Source of the DNA: Roseibium hamelinense
Lineage (GTDB): Bacteria > Pseudomonadota > Alphaproteobacteria > Rhizobiales > Stappiaceae
Assembly (NCBI RefSeq): GCF_007830545.1
Contig: NZ_VLLF01000006.1
Span: forward strand, 1-64,000
Direction of reading: 5' to 3'
DNA length: 64,000 nt
In this document: in pieces, positions 45,098-60,312 of the stretch
How the letters are laid out: each line of letters starts with the position of its first letter
Numbering within the stretch: the stretch's first letter is position 1
The notes under the pieces: model-generated
What the model was told of the DNA's origin: nothing
The model's input: the letters and a program-made list of their open reading frames with translations, nothing else
Database searches by the model: none
Position numbers and translations under genes: made by a program

Positions 45098-45994
45098 TCA
45101 AAGGCCGCTCAGCGAGACCGCCGTGGCCATCATTCCGGTGACATAAAGCCCCACTCCCAGACCCGAGTACCAGACGGCTTTTCCGATCGGATCTGCAAGG
45201 AATCTCGGCAATGCCGCTAATTGCAGGAGGCAAAGGGCGCTGACAATCAAAGGCGTCCAGACAAAACCCCACCCCAACAGCAGTGCAATGACGCCCACCT
45301 GAGCGCCAATCATCACAGCTCCGCTCACCCGCGCGGCACCCCTCGTCCCAAGCTGGACTGGAAGGGAGGCCACGCCCATCTGCCGATCGCCCTCAATGGC
45401 TTTGAAATCATTCAAGGTCATGATGCCGTGCGCGCCCGCACCATAAAAGAGCGCAACAAGGATAACTTCATAAGGGGCAAGCGTGCCAAGGCTTGCGCAT
45501 GCGGCAGTTATCCAGGGCAGCGTTTCGTAGGAAAATCCGACGGCCGCATTGCCAATCCATCCGTTTTGCTTGAACCGGAATGGGGGCATGCTGTAGCCCC
45601 AGGCTAGGACCAATCCCAAGCCCGCTGCCAAGAGGATCCAGATCCCGAGGATTGAGGCAACACACAGGGACACAACCGAACCGATGAGTGAAATCCAAAG
45701 GCCCCATCGGCCGGGCATGCGACCGGACGGGATGACACGGTCTGGCTCATTTATGGCGTCGACGTGCCGGTCAAACCAATCATTGATGGCCTGGCTGGTG
45801 CCGCAGAGGAGCGGCCCGGCAAGGACAACACCGAGGATCACCTCAGGCCAGCGCCCGGACGCTATGCCCACAGAAACAGCACCGCACGCATACGCCCACA
45901 TTGGCGGAAACCAAGTGATTGGTTTTAACAACGCAATCACAGCGCCGAGACTGGGCAAGGTGCGATCTGAAGGTATCACAGAATGATCGACCAT
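45098..45994 (-). CDS. bchG: Bacteriochlorophyll a synthase
   Basis: 298 residues, UbiA-fold prenyltransferase with about eight transmembrane helices. The first aspartate motif, NDWFDRHVD (with INEPDRVIPSGRM after it), and the second, NDFKAIEGDRQMG, bind the prenyl diphosphate. It esterifies bacteriochlorophyllide a with geranylgeranyl or phytyl diphosphate. The ATG at 45994 lacks a Shine-Dalgarno sequence, and a PpsR-overlapped promoter would start transcription at or next to it, so the mRNA may be leaderless. Confidence 0.95.
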   Translation of the reverse strand: MVDHSVIPSDRTLPSLGAVIALLKPITWFPPMWAYACGAVSVGIASGRWPEVILGVVLAGPLLCGTSQAINDWFDRHVDAINEPDRVIPSGRMPGRWGLWISLIGSVVSLCVASILGIWILLAAGLGLVLAWGYSMPPFRFKQNGWIGNAAVGFSYETLPWITAACASLGTLAPYEVILVALFYGAGAHGIMTLNDFKAIEGDRQMGVASLPVQLGTRGAARVSGAVMIGAQVGVIALLLGWGFVWTPLIVSALCLLQLAALPRFLADPIGKAVWYSGLGVGLYVTGMMATAVSLSGL

Positions 45995-46001
45995 AGGCCG
46001 C

Positions 46002-46031
46002 AGTCTAGGCCTATGCGCACGATTGTGTCAA
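46002..46031 (-). promoter_or_regulatory. Candidate bchG promoter overlapping a PpsR site
   Basis: On the minus strand TTGACA (46031-46026) and TAGACT (46007-46002, 4/6 match to TATAAT) are spaced by 18 bases. The -35 box lies inside the PpsR palindrome at 46026-46043. A start at about 45995 would fall right at the bchG ATG. Confidence 0.5.
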
Positions 46032-46043
46032 TTAATATGGACA
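46026..46043. promoter_or_regulatory. PpsR/CrtJ operator (TGT-N12-ACA), perfect
   Basis: TGT at 46026-46028 and ACA at 46041-46043 with exactly 12 bases between. The AT-rich interior and position 32 bases before bchG fit a repressor site covering the -35 region. Confidence 0.8.
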
Positions 46044-46044
46044 G

Positions 46045-46062
46045 TGTAAATTAAGATTGACG
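46045..46062. promoter_or_regulatory. PpsR/CrtJ operator, second site (one mismatch)
   Basis: TGT at 46045-46047 and ACG at 46060-46062 with 12 bases between, one base from the perfect site. Adjacent paired sites are typical of cooperative CrtJ/PpsR binding. The site ends directly at the ppsR stop codon. Confidence 0.65.
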
Positions 46063-47511
46063 CTACGAGGTTCCGTCAAAACCCTCTAGGCCGTGGCGCT
46101 TCAGTTTGATGTACAGGCTCTGCCGGCTGAGGCCGAGCAGATCTGCCGCAGACGCACGGTTGTTTTCCGTTTGCCGAAGCGCGGCTTCGATACAGAGTTT
46201 CTCAATCACGTCAACAGATTCGCGGATCAGTTCCTTGAGTGGCACCCGGCCAATAAGTTCGGCGAAATCTGATGTGGCGGCTGCTGTATTGGCCGTGTGA
46301 ACGCGCACCTGTGTTTCCCTGGCTGCGTGTTCACTCAACAAGAGAACGACTCTCATGTCTTCAAGGTTGCGGTCAAGAATTGCATTGACTCGGACCGGGC
46401 GTGTGTCGCCGAGCGCATCCCGTAAGACCGACATGAAATTGTTGACTTCGCCCTCCTCTTGGAGGCGTGCGAGCAATACCTGCATGTCGACATTTGACGC
46501 GCCGAGCCAGCTGTTGATGTTACGGCCAACAAGTTGAGTCTTGTTCAGGATATGAACGACATCCAGAAAACGATCGTTGATTGCAATAACGCTGCCGTTT
46601 ACATCCGTGACGGCAACGGCTTCGGGGATTGTTTCAATCCAGTCCGCATTACCGCCCGCTGTGCCGAAGCCGTCCGCGCTATCTGCCGTCCGCGACAGTG
46701 AGACCAAGTAATTTATCTTCCCGCTTTCGCGAAACGGATCGAGCTGCAGTGTGAACGGATTGGGCAGGGCATTCATATGCGCGCTAATGGTACGCGATGT
46801 GCCTTTTTCACGGGCTGCCGAGAGCGCATCAAGTACCTTGTCACGATCGGGCCTGCTCACCAGTGAAGTAAGCGGTTCTCCGGATAATTTGGCGGGTTTG
46901 GTCTGCAGGGCAGATGCTGCGGCCGTGTTCGCATCAATGACCTTACGCTGCTCTCCGTCGAGCACCAGAACAGGCCACTCCATCTTGTGGAAGATTACAC
47001 GGTATCGTGCCTCGGTCTCACGAATGCGCCGATACTCACGTTCCAATTCGAATTGCGCGCGCATCAGCTGCTGCTGGATCTCCGCGAACCGCCTTAAGTC
47101 TTTGCCGAATGCGACCAGGGCCGGAAATTTTTCGATTCTGACGAGTGTGTATTCGATCGGCAGATCCGGACCGTCGGCTTTGGCATGATTGACCTGATGC
47201 GGCCGGCTGGTCCCATGTTTGATACATTCATCAAGCAGCGCATCGACCTTGTCGACGCATTCCATGGTCACCACATCTTTAAAGAGGCGCCCGGACCAAG
47301 ATTGCGGCGCATATGCGTCCAAGCTTGCGTCGGAGTAGGACGCGTCAAGAACATCCCCTTCGCGGGATATCAAAAGTGTAATGTCTGCACCATGTGCTGC
47401 AAGAGCCATGGCCACGTCGGCCGGCAAATCGCCAAATATCTCTTCCGTCTGGCGGAACAAGCGATGCGTCGGTTTTGACGGCTGTTTTTCCATCTTTCCA
47501 TCAGGCATCAT
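46063..47511 (-). CDS. ppsR: Photosynthesis repressor PpsR/CrtJ
   Basis: 482 residues from ATG 47511, seven bases after AAGGAG. Three PAS-type domains (about 25-140, 160-270 and 290-400) are separated by a coiled helix (LMRAQFELEREYRRIRETEARY). The C-terminus is a Fis-type helix-turn-helix, with AADLLGLSRQSLYIKLKRHG as recognition region. Cys440 (KLCIEAAL) just before it corresponds to the conserved redox cysteine; the middle cysteine of Rhodobacter PpsR is not evident. It represses bch/crt/puc genes in air at TGT-N12-ACA sites. Confidence 0.93.
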   Translation of the reverse strand: MMPDGKMEKQPSKPTHRLFRQTEEIFGDLPADVAMALAAHGADITLLISREGDVLDASYSDASLDAYAPQSWSGRLFKDVVTMECVDKVDALLDECIKHGTSRPHQVNHAKADGPDLPIEYTLVRIEKFPALVAFGKDLRRFAEIQQQLMRAQFELEREYRRIRETEARYRVIFHKMEWPVLVLDGEQRKVIDANTAAASALQTKPAKLSGEPLTSLVSRPDRDKVLDALSAAREKGTSRTISAHMNALPNPFTLQLDPFRESGKINYLVSLSRTADSADGFGTAGGNADWIETIPEAVAVTDVNGSVIAINDRFLDVVHILNKTQLVGRNINSWLGASNVDMQVLLARLQEEGEVNNFMSVLRDALGDTRPVRVNAILDRNLEDMRVVLLLSEHAARETQVRVHTANTAAATSDFAELIGRVPLKELIRESVDVIEKLCIEAALRQTENNRASAADLLGLSRQSLYIKLKRHGLEGFDGTS

Positions 47512-47541
47512 CCAGCCACTCCTTCCCGTAGGACGCTAGAT

Positions 47542-48402
47542 TTATTGCCCGCCAATTCGTTTTGTTATTTTTGCGATATGCATCTCGGCACATTCAAGAG
47601 CCAAGTATGTGTCCGAAAATACATTGTCAACGCCACGTTTAAAAAGCCAGTCTATTTTTTCCAAAGTTGCGGGCCCACCCGCAATCAGCAAGGTGTCCTT
47701 ATGCCGGTGTTCGCTCAAAATTTCCAGCAACTCGTTCACCGATGGCTTCAGACGAGTATCCGACCAGGACAGGCAAACGAGATTGGGTCTCTCTGTCACC
47801 AAAACCTGTTTTAAATCATGGTGATGGTTTGAAAAATGCAGCTCGGTTCGCCATCCCCGGATGCGGAAATGTTCTTCAACTAGTGCGGTCGCAAAACGAT
47901 GTGTTTCGCCGACCGGAAGCACGAAATGAACGCTTGGGCAATGGTGGCTGACGGACTGCGCAGGAAAGGCACTGGAGCTTTTGTGCAAAGCGGACTGTAG
48001 CCTCGATACGGCAGCCGTCAGTGATGCAAAATCGGTCGAATCAGTGCACCACGCCTCGCCGAGACTGCGTGCAACGGTCTGGAGAGCTGCGAGTTGACAG
48101 AGCGGGTCGTCAGAAAACCTTATCAATGCTGACGCGATGTCAATCTCAGGCCCTTCTGTCAGGCTGTTCAAGATATGGGTGCACAGGAGTGTGAACGCCG
48201 CCTCACCATGGGCTGGAGCGGCGTGGTCAGTGGCCAGTTCGCAGTCAAGAAGCCTCTTACGGAAATCGGTCCGTGCAAGCGTGCTGACTAATGTTCCATG
48301 AAGCAACGTGCGTAAATCATCTGCGGGGGGGGGCGGCGGCTTGACGACAGCATTGGTTGGACTGGCGGCATAGTCAGAACAATCGTTCTGAAAGTCATTC
48401 AT
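47542..48402 (-). CDS. ppaA: Cobalamin-binding antirepressor PpaA/AerR
   Basis: 286 residues, starting at ATG 48402 after a strong GGGAGGG site. The N-terminal half is helical (LLHGTLVSTLARTDFRKRL). The C-terminal half is a B12-binding Rossmann domain with ETHRFATALVEEHFRIRGWR, LVCLSWSD and LIAGGPATLEKIDWLFKRGVDNVFSD. AerR/PpaA proteins bind light-sensitive cobalamin and counter PpsR. It is 30 bases upstream of ppsR in the same operon. Confidence 0.9.
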   Translation of the reverse strand: MNDFQNDCSDYAASPTNAVVKPPPPPADDLRTLLHGTLVSTLARTDFRKRLLDCELATDHAAPAHGEAAFTLLCTHILNSLTEGPEIDIASALIRFSDDPLCQLAALQTVARSLGEAWCTDSTDFASLTAAVSRLQSALHKSSSAFPAQSVSHHCPSVHFVLPVGETHRFATALVEEHFRIRGWRTELHFSNHHHDLKQVLVTERPNLVCLSWSDTRLKPSVNELLEILSEHRHKDTLLIAGGPATLEKIDWLFKRGVDNVFSDTYLALECAEMHIAKITKRIGGQ

Positions 48403-48529
48403 GCGCCTCCCTCCCTCAACAAGACAGATGACGCACGTTCAAAGTCGGCGCATAGGCCGAAGCCGTCAATATCCTGCCGGCGTGTGTCGCTGTAATTAAG
48501 CAGGAATTCTAGTCTGGTAAGTGTCCGAT

Positions 48530-48546
48530 TGTCACCATGCCTGACA
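48530..48546. promoter_or_regulatory. PpsR-like palindrome with 11-base spacing
   Basis: TGTCA (48530-48534) and TGACA (48542-48546) form perfect arms with 7 bases between, i.e. TGT-N11-ACA. It lies in the ppaA-bchF divergent region, 27 bases from a second PpsR-like site. The spacing is one base shorter than the usual 12. Confidence 0.5.
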
Positions 48547-48572
48547 GTCAGAGCTTTGTAAATGATTTTAGA

Positions 48573-48590
48573 CGTCAATCAAAGTTGACA
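48573..48590. promoter_or_regulatory. PpsR/CrtJ operator upstream of bchF (one mismatch)
   Basis: CGT (48573-48575), 12 bases, ACA (48588-48590), with GTCAA/TTGAC arms. It overlaps the candidate bchF -35 box TTGACA at 48585-48590. Confidence 0.65.
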
Positions 48591-48614
48591 CTTTCGGGCC
48601 GCTGTGCCTATCCT
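48585..48614 (+). promoter_or_regulatory. Candidate bchF promoter
   Basis: TTGACA (48585-48590), an 18-base spacer and TATCCT (48609-48614, 4/6 match). Transcription would start near 48620, leaving room for the AGGGAGG at 48631-48637 before the bchF GTG. The -35 overlaps the PpsR-like site. Confidence 0.55.
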
Positions 48615-48641
48615 CCTGGACAGTCAACCTAGGGAGGCGGC

Positions 48642-50473
<1,832 letters not shown>

Positions 50474-50476
50474 TCT

Positions 50477-52010
50477 ATGGAACTTGCGACTTGGACATAT
50501 GAAGGCCCTCCGCATATAGGAGCGATCCGAGTTGCTGCTTCCATGGAAGGCGTGCATCTGGTTTTGCATGCGCCCCAGGGCGATACCTATGCAGATCTGT
50601 TGTTCACAATGATTGAGCGCCGTAAAACGCGGCCGCCGGTGACCTATACGACGTTTCAGGCAAGGGATCTGTCTGGCGACACGGCTGAAATTTTCAAAGA
50701 TGCATGCCGCGACGTGGCCGAGCGCTTCGACCCGCAATTGATGCTGGTCGGTGCGTCTTGCACCGCGGAGTTGTTGCAGGATGATCCGGGAGGTCTTGCC
50801 AAAACGCTTGATCTGTCAGTGCCTGTGGTCCCGCTGGAGTTACCCAGTTACCAGAAGAAGGAAAATTGGGGGGCAAGTGAGACCTTTTACCGGCTCGTCC
50901 GCGCCTGTTCCTCAGGGTGGCAGGGCGATTCCGGCCCGGACGCTGAACGGCAAAAGACGTGCAACATACTCGGTCCGACTTCCCTAGGGTTCCGGAACCG
51001 GGATGACGTTGAGGAGGTCAAGCGGCTGCTTGCAGACCTCGGGGTTCGGGTGAATGTTATTGCGCCGCTTGGAGCAACGCCCGCCGATCTGGCGCGTTTG
51101 CCGGGAGCCGGTTTCAACGTTGTCCTCTATCCCGAAATTGCCGCACCGGCTGCGCGCTGGCTGAAAAAGACTTTTGGTCAGGAGAGCGTCACAGTCCAGC
51201 CGATTGGCGTGGGCGCGTGCCGTGATTTCATTGCAGCTGTCTGCGCCTGTGCGGGCCTGCCGGATCGCGCAAAATGTATGCAAGAGCGGCTATCCTGGTA
51301 CTCTCGGTCGATTGACTCCAACTATCTGACGGGAAAGCGGGTCTTTGTTTATGGCGATGCCACGCATGCAATCGCCGCGGCCCGCATTTGCGAAGAAGAG
51401 CTCGGGTTCAAACTGTGCGGACTGGGGACCTACAGCAGGGAATTCGCGCGTGATATTCGAGCCGTAGCCGAGCACTACGATGTTGCTCCGCTTATCACGG
51501 ACAATCATCTTGATGTCGAAGATGCGATTATTGCTGCACAACCCGAGCTCGTGCTCGGCACGCAAATGGAACGTCATGTCGCCAAACGGCTACGCCTGCC
51601 TTGCGCAGTGATTTCCAGTCCGGTCCATGTGCAGGACTTTCCAGCCCGCTATTCGCCGCAAATGGGTGCAGAAGGCGCCAACGTTATTTTCGACACATGG
51701 GTGCATCCGCTCATGATGGGTCTCGAAGAACACCTTCTTCAAATGTTCCGAGGTGACTTTGAGTTCCATGACGATGTCAGCGCGTCGCATTTGGCAGCCG
51801 TAGCTCCGCAGGATCATAGCGCGTCCCGGCCGGTAGAACTTGCGTCGGTGGAGCCGGAAGCAGATGAGCCGGACGTTCTGACTTGGACGGACAGCGCCGA
51901 GCGTGAACTCAAAAAAATACCATTCTTCGTGCGCGGGAAGGCGCGCCGCAACACAGAAAATTTTGCAGCTGAGCGTGGACTCAACCCAATCACAATAGAG
52001 ACACTCTACG

Positions 52011-52036
<26 letters not shown>
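50477..52036 (+). CDS. bchB: Light-independent protochlorophyllide reductase subunit B
   Basis: 519 residues. The N-terminus ([20 protein letters not shown]) and GDTYADLLF, containing the aspartate that replaces a fourth cysteine as iron-sulfur ligand, are those of BchB. The C-terminal PCP_red domain (about 465-519, [20 protein letters not shown]) is complete. [24 protein letters not shown] is the usual conserved loop. Its last 26 bases overlap the bchH start in another frame. Confidence 0.96.
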
Positions 52037-56662
<4,626 letters not shown>

Positions 56663-56669
56663 GGCTGCT

Positions 56670-57368
56670 ATGGAGAACGCCCGCTATCTGAAACGCCGGA
56701 ACGAGATCGAGACCTATTTTGATCGCACAGCGCTCGACGCCTGGAAACGCTTGACCAGTACCGAAAAGGTCAGCGGCATTCGCGCCACCGTACGCGCTGG
56801 GCGGGCCGAGATGCGGGCTGCAATTCTTTCGCGTTTTCCAGCGGACCTGAACGGCTGGCGGATCCTTGATGCCGGATGCGGCGGCGGCGGTCTCTCGCTT
56901 GAACTGGCCAATCGCGGGGCGAATGTTCTCGGGGTGGATCTCTCGGCGCAGATGATTGAACACGCCTTAAGAGGCTTGCCGGATGTCAGTGGAAGCGGAC
57001 AGTTGTCGCTTTGTGCGGGTGATATGCTCTCGCTGGATCATGGCTCTTTTGATGCCGTGGTCGCAATGGACTCTCTCATCCACTATCCGAAGGCTGAGGT
57101 TGCTGGGGCAATAGCCGGTCTGGCCGCGCGCGTTCGCCGGAAAATGGTGTTCACATTAGCACCCCGGACTCAGCTGTTGGCGGTAATGCACTTGGTGGGA
57201 CAGCTGTTCCCGAAGTCGGATCGGTCTCCTTCTATTGAGCCGGTCAGAACGGACAAGCTGCTTCGAGCCCTGCTGGAACGTCCCGATATGGGTGGGTGGC
57301 ATGCCGGTTCGGCCTGCCGGGTTTCTCGCGGGTTTTACATCTCCGAGCTCCAGGAGATCGCCAGATGA
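56670..57368 (+). CDS. bchM: Magnesium protoporphyrin IX methyltransferase
   Basis: 232 residues with a class I SAM-binding fold: motif I is ILDAGCGGGGLSLEL (near residue 65), followed by VLGVDLSAQMIEHA and SFDAVVAMDSLIHYP. It transfers a methyl group from S-adenosylmethionine to the C13 propionate of Mg-protoporphyrin IX, the step after BchH and before AcsF, both encoded in this operon. It starts seven bases after bchL, and its stop overlaps the lhaA ATG. Confidence 0.96.
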   Translation: MENARYLKRRNEIETYFDRTALDAWKRLTSTEKVSGIRATVRAGRAEMRAAILSRFPADLNGWRILDAGCGGGGLSLELANRGANVLGVDLSAQMIEHALRGLPDVSGSGQLSLCAGDMLSLDHGSFDAVVAMDSLIHYPKAEVAGAIAGLAARVRRKMVFTLAPRTQLLAVMHLVGQLFPKSDRSPSIEPVRTDKLLRALLERPDMGGWHAGSACRVSRGFYISELQEIAR

Positions 57369-58810
57369 CAAATCCTGTCAGGACTCTTAACGGCAAGATG
57401 ATCGCTTTCTGGCAAACGCTTGGCCCCCGGGCCCTTCCGTTCGCCGATGCGGCCACACCTGACCTGCCTCTTAGCCGATTGATCCGGTTGTCGATGTTCC
57501 AATGGTCGATCGGTCTGGCAGCTGTTTTGCTCACCGGGACGCTTAACCGGGTGATGATCGTCGAGCTTGGTGTTCCTACAAGTCTTGTTGCGGTCGTTGT
57601 TGCAATTCCCTTACTGGTTGCTCCGTTCCGTGCGCTCATTGGCCACAAGTCTGACACCTACCGGTCTGTGCTGGGCTGGCGGCGGGTTCCCTACATCTGG
57701 ATGGGGACTTTGTTACAATTTGGCGGTCTCGCGATCATGCCATTCGCACTGCTTCTTTTGCAGTCTCAAACCACGGGGCCTGAATGGGCCGGACCTGTTG
57801 GGGCATGCTTGGCGTTTTTGCTAACCGGTCTCGGGATGCACATGGCTCAGACCGCGGGCCTTGCCTTGGCGACAGATCTGGCAGCCGAGGAGACCCGTCC
57901 GCGAGTCGTGGCCCTGATGTATGTCATGCTGTTGGTCGGCATGCTCGCAGCTTCGCTGGTGCTGGGTTGGCTGCTTGCGGACTTCTCGGCAAAGACATTG
58001 ATACAAGTTGTTCAGGGGGCGGCGGTCGTAACAGTAGCCATCAACATTGTTTGCCTGTGGAAGCAAGAGCCGCGGAACCCTCAGTTTACCCGGACCTACC
58101 GTGAAACACTCTCATTTTTCGAAGCATTCCGTGCTTACCGCCAAGACAAAGGCACTTTACGCTTAATGGTGGCTGTTGCACTCGGGTCGGCTGGTTTTGC
58201 TATGCAAGATGTCTTGCTTGAGCCCTACGGCGGTGAGGTTTTGAAGCTGTCAGTCAGCCAGACAACGCTGCTCACCGCAATTTGGGCATTTGGAACTCTG
58301 GCCGGATTTGGCTACGCAGCGAAGGCGCTGGCGAATGGGCGGAACATCTACAGGCTGGCTGGTCTTGGCATCATCATCGGCGTCTGCGGGTTTTCAGCTA
58401 TCGTGTTTTCTGAACCGCTGCAGGCCGCCAATCTGTTCCGGTCCGGAACGTTCTTGATTGGCGCGGGCGGGGGGCTTTTTGCCGTAAGTACCTTGCTTGC
58501 CGCGATGTCCCTTGCCGATAAGTCCGACAACGGGTTTGCAATCGGCGCATGGGGTGCAGTTCAGGCAACTGCAATCGGTGTCGGTCTGGCATCAGGTGGG
58601 ATAGTGCGCGATGCGGTCAATGCGCTGGTGCCTGCCGGCGGTGTGGAGGCAGCCCTGCATGCACCGGCGGCCGGCTACGGTGTTGTCTATCATATTGAAA
58701 TTGCCTTGTTATTTGGAAGTTTAGTGGCGATCGGACCTTTGGTCAGCCGTCACCGCACCGGAACCCAATCCACCCCAGCCCGCTTTGGCTTGGCGGAGAT
58801 GCCGGGTTGA
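57365..58810 (+). CDS. lhaA: Light-harvesting complex 1 assembly protein LhaA (PucC family)
   Basis: 481 residues from ATG 57365 (ATGA overlap with bchM); the frame is open further upstream inside bchM. About twelve transmembrane helices. Segments TGTLNRVMIVELGVPTSLVAV, FRALIGHKSDTYRSVLGWRRVPYIWMGTLLQFGG and QDVLLEPYGGEVLKLSVSQTT are typical of LhaA between bchM and puhA. It helps assemble the LH1 antenna around the reaction centre. It is a paralogue of the transporter at 43710-45065. Confidence 0.93.
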   Translation: MTNPVRTLNGKMIAFWQTLGPRALPFADAATPDLPLSRLIRLSMFQWSIGLAAVLLTGTLNRVMIVELGVPTSLVAVVVAIPLLVAPFRALIGHKSDTYRSVLGWRRVPYIWMGTLLQFGGLAIMPFALLLLQSQTTGPEWAGPVGACLAFLLTGLGMHMAQTAGLALATDLAAEETRPRVVALMYVMLLVGMLAASLVLGWLLADFSAKTLIQVVQGAAVVTVAINIVCLWKQEPRNPQFTRTYRETLSFFEAFRAYRQDKGTLRLMVAVALGSAGFAMQDVLLEPYGGEVLKLSVSQTTLLTAIWAFGTLAGFGYAAKALANGRNIYRLAGLGIIIGVCGFSAIVFSEPLQAANLFRSGTFLIGAGGGLFAVSTLLAAMSLADKSDNGFAIGAWGAVQATAIGVGLASGGIVRDAVNALVPAGGVEAALHAPAAGYGVVYHIEIALLFGSLVAIGPLVSRHRTGTQSTPARFGLAEMPG

Positions 58811-58837
58811 AGCCGGGAGACATGGAGGAGAAGTGTC

Positions 58838-59635
58838 ATGGAAATCGGAGCCATAACTCAATATATCGATGTCGCGCAGGTGACACTTTACGTATTTTGG
58901 GTGTTTTTCGCGATCCTGATTTTTTACATCAGGCTCGAAGACAGGCGCGAAGGATATCCGCTTGAAGCCGATGGCAGCGGAGCATTCAACAAGGACGCCT
59001 GGCTTTTTGTTCCGCCAGCGAAAACCTTCTTGCTGCCTCACGGCCATGGCGAAGTCAGCGTGCCGGATGACAAGCGCGATAATCGGGACCGACCCGTTCC
59101 GGGTGAAAAAATCGCGAATTTCGAAGGCGCACCTTATGTGCCTACAGCAGAGAACCCGATGCTAAGTTCTATCGGACCGGGGTCATGGGCGGAAAGATCC
59201 GACACCGTGGACCTGACTCACGAAGGCGCAGCGAAAATTGTTCCGATGCGAATCGATAAGGACTGGGCAATTGCTGAGGGTGATACGGATCCCAAAGGCA
59301 TGCGCGTTGTCGGCTGCGACCTCGTGGTGGGCGGCACTGTCGTTGATGCGTGGATCGACCGCTCCGAACAGATGATGCGGTATCTTGAAATCGAAACCGA
59401 GGTCGGGGCCGCACCACGTCGCGTGCTTGTGCCGATGAACTTTACAGTCATGCGCAACACCCGCGAACGTGAAAAGATCTTTTACGTGCATGCGATCACT
59501 GGAGAACAATTCGCTGATGTTCCGGCGATTGCATCGGACAGCCAGATAACTTTGCTCGAAGAAGATAAAGTCACCGCTTACTATGGTGCCGGACTGCTTT
59601 ATGCGACGCCGGCGAGGCAGGAGCCCCTGGCATGA
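58838..59635 (+). CDS. puhA: Photosynthetic reaction centre H subunit
   Basis: 265 residues. A single membrane helix (residues about 12-32, VTLYVFWVFFAILIFYI) is followed by RLEDRREGYPLE and a large cytoplasmic PRC-barrel domain. MRYLEIE carries the region of the conserved glutamate involved in proton delivery to QB. RVLVPMNFTVM and YYGAGLLYATPAR are also conserved. It caps the L and M subunits (pufLM, not in this window). A GGAGAAG site precedes the ATG. Confidence 0.96.
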   Translation: MEIGAITQYIDVAQVTLYVFWVFFAILIFYIRLEDRREGYPLEADGSGAFNKDAWLFVPPAKTFLLPHGHGEVSVPDDKRDNRDRPVPGEKIANFEGAPYVPTAENPMLSSIGPGSWAERSDTVDLTHEGAAKIVPMRIDKDWAIAEGDTDPKGMRVVGCDLVVGGTVVDAWIDRSEQMMRYLEIETEVGAAPRRVLVPMNFTVMRNTREREKIFYVHAITGEQFADVPAIASDSQITLLEEDKVTAYYGAGLLYATPARQEPLA

Positions 59636-60306
59636 CCATGCATCCGAATTCGCCAGAACATGATCTGGAACCGGTCCCAGGCCTTCCGGCCCAGCTGCCG
59701 GTGGGTGAGAAAATTCTCTGGCAAGGTGCCCCCGACGGTTCACTGGTGGCCCGCCGGGTACTGAAGTCTCACTGGATTGCAGGATATTTCGGCGTTTTGC
59801 TGATCTGGACGCTGGTCAGTGGGTTTTTAGACGGGCGTCCATTGGGCGCAATTGCCTTTTCCGGTGGCGCGGTTTTCGTCATGTGCGCCATTGTGATGGG
59901 GTTGATTGAACTGTTTGCTTGGGGCGTGCAGAAGACCACGCTTTATACGATCACCAACAAGCGGATTGTCATGCGCATCGGTGTGGCTCTTTCGGCAACG
60001 TTCAACTTGCCTTTCAGCCAAGTTGTCTCGGCGGATATGCGCAAGGACGCGAAAGGCCACGGTGATATCAGCCTTGTCATGAAACCCGGGCATCGTCTCT
60101 CGTTTCTCGTTTTCTGGCCGCATGTCCGTGGATGGCATGCGGGCAACATGGTGCCGCAACTGGTCTGTCTCAAAAGGGTTGAAGATGTTGCCGCAATCCT
60201 CGGCCGGCAGCTGAGCCTGTCATCGGCCCGCGTGCCCTTGCAAGCTGTAGATCAACGGCCAGAAAACGCTTTCGTCAATGGTGCCTCTACGGTAGCTGCG
60301 GAGTAA
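59632..60306 (+). CDS. puhB: Photosynthetic complex assembly protein PuhB
   Basis: 224 residues with two to three transmembrane helices (about 45-100) and a bacterial PH-like domain containing YTITNKRIVMRIGVALSATFNLPFSQV. These are the features of PuhB, which helps reaction-centre assembly in Rhodobacter. Overlap with puhA is four bases. The C-terminal 30 residues are low in conservation by eye. Confidence 0.92.
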   Translation: MTMHPNSPEHDLEPVPGLPAQLPVGEKILWQGAPDGSLVARRVLKSHWIAGYFGVLLIWTLVSGFLDGRPLGAIAFSGGAVFVMCAIVMGLIELFAWGVQKTTLYTITNKRIVMRIGVALSATFNLPFSQVVSADMRKDAKGHGDISLVMKPGHRLSFLVFWPHVRGWHAGNMVPQLVCLKRVEDVAAILGRQLSLSSARVPLQAVDQRPENAFVNGASTVAAE

Positions 60307-60312
60307 GGAAAA

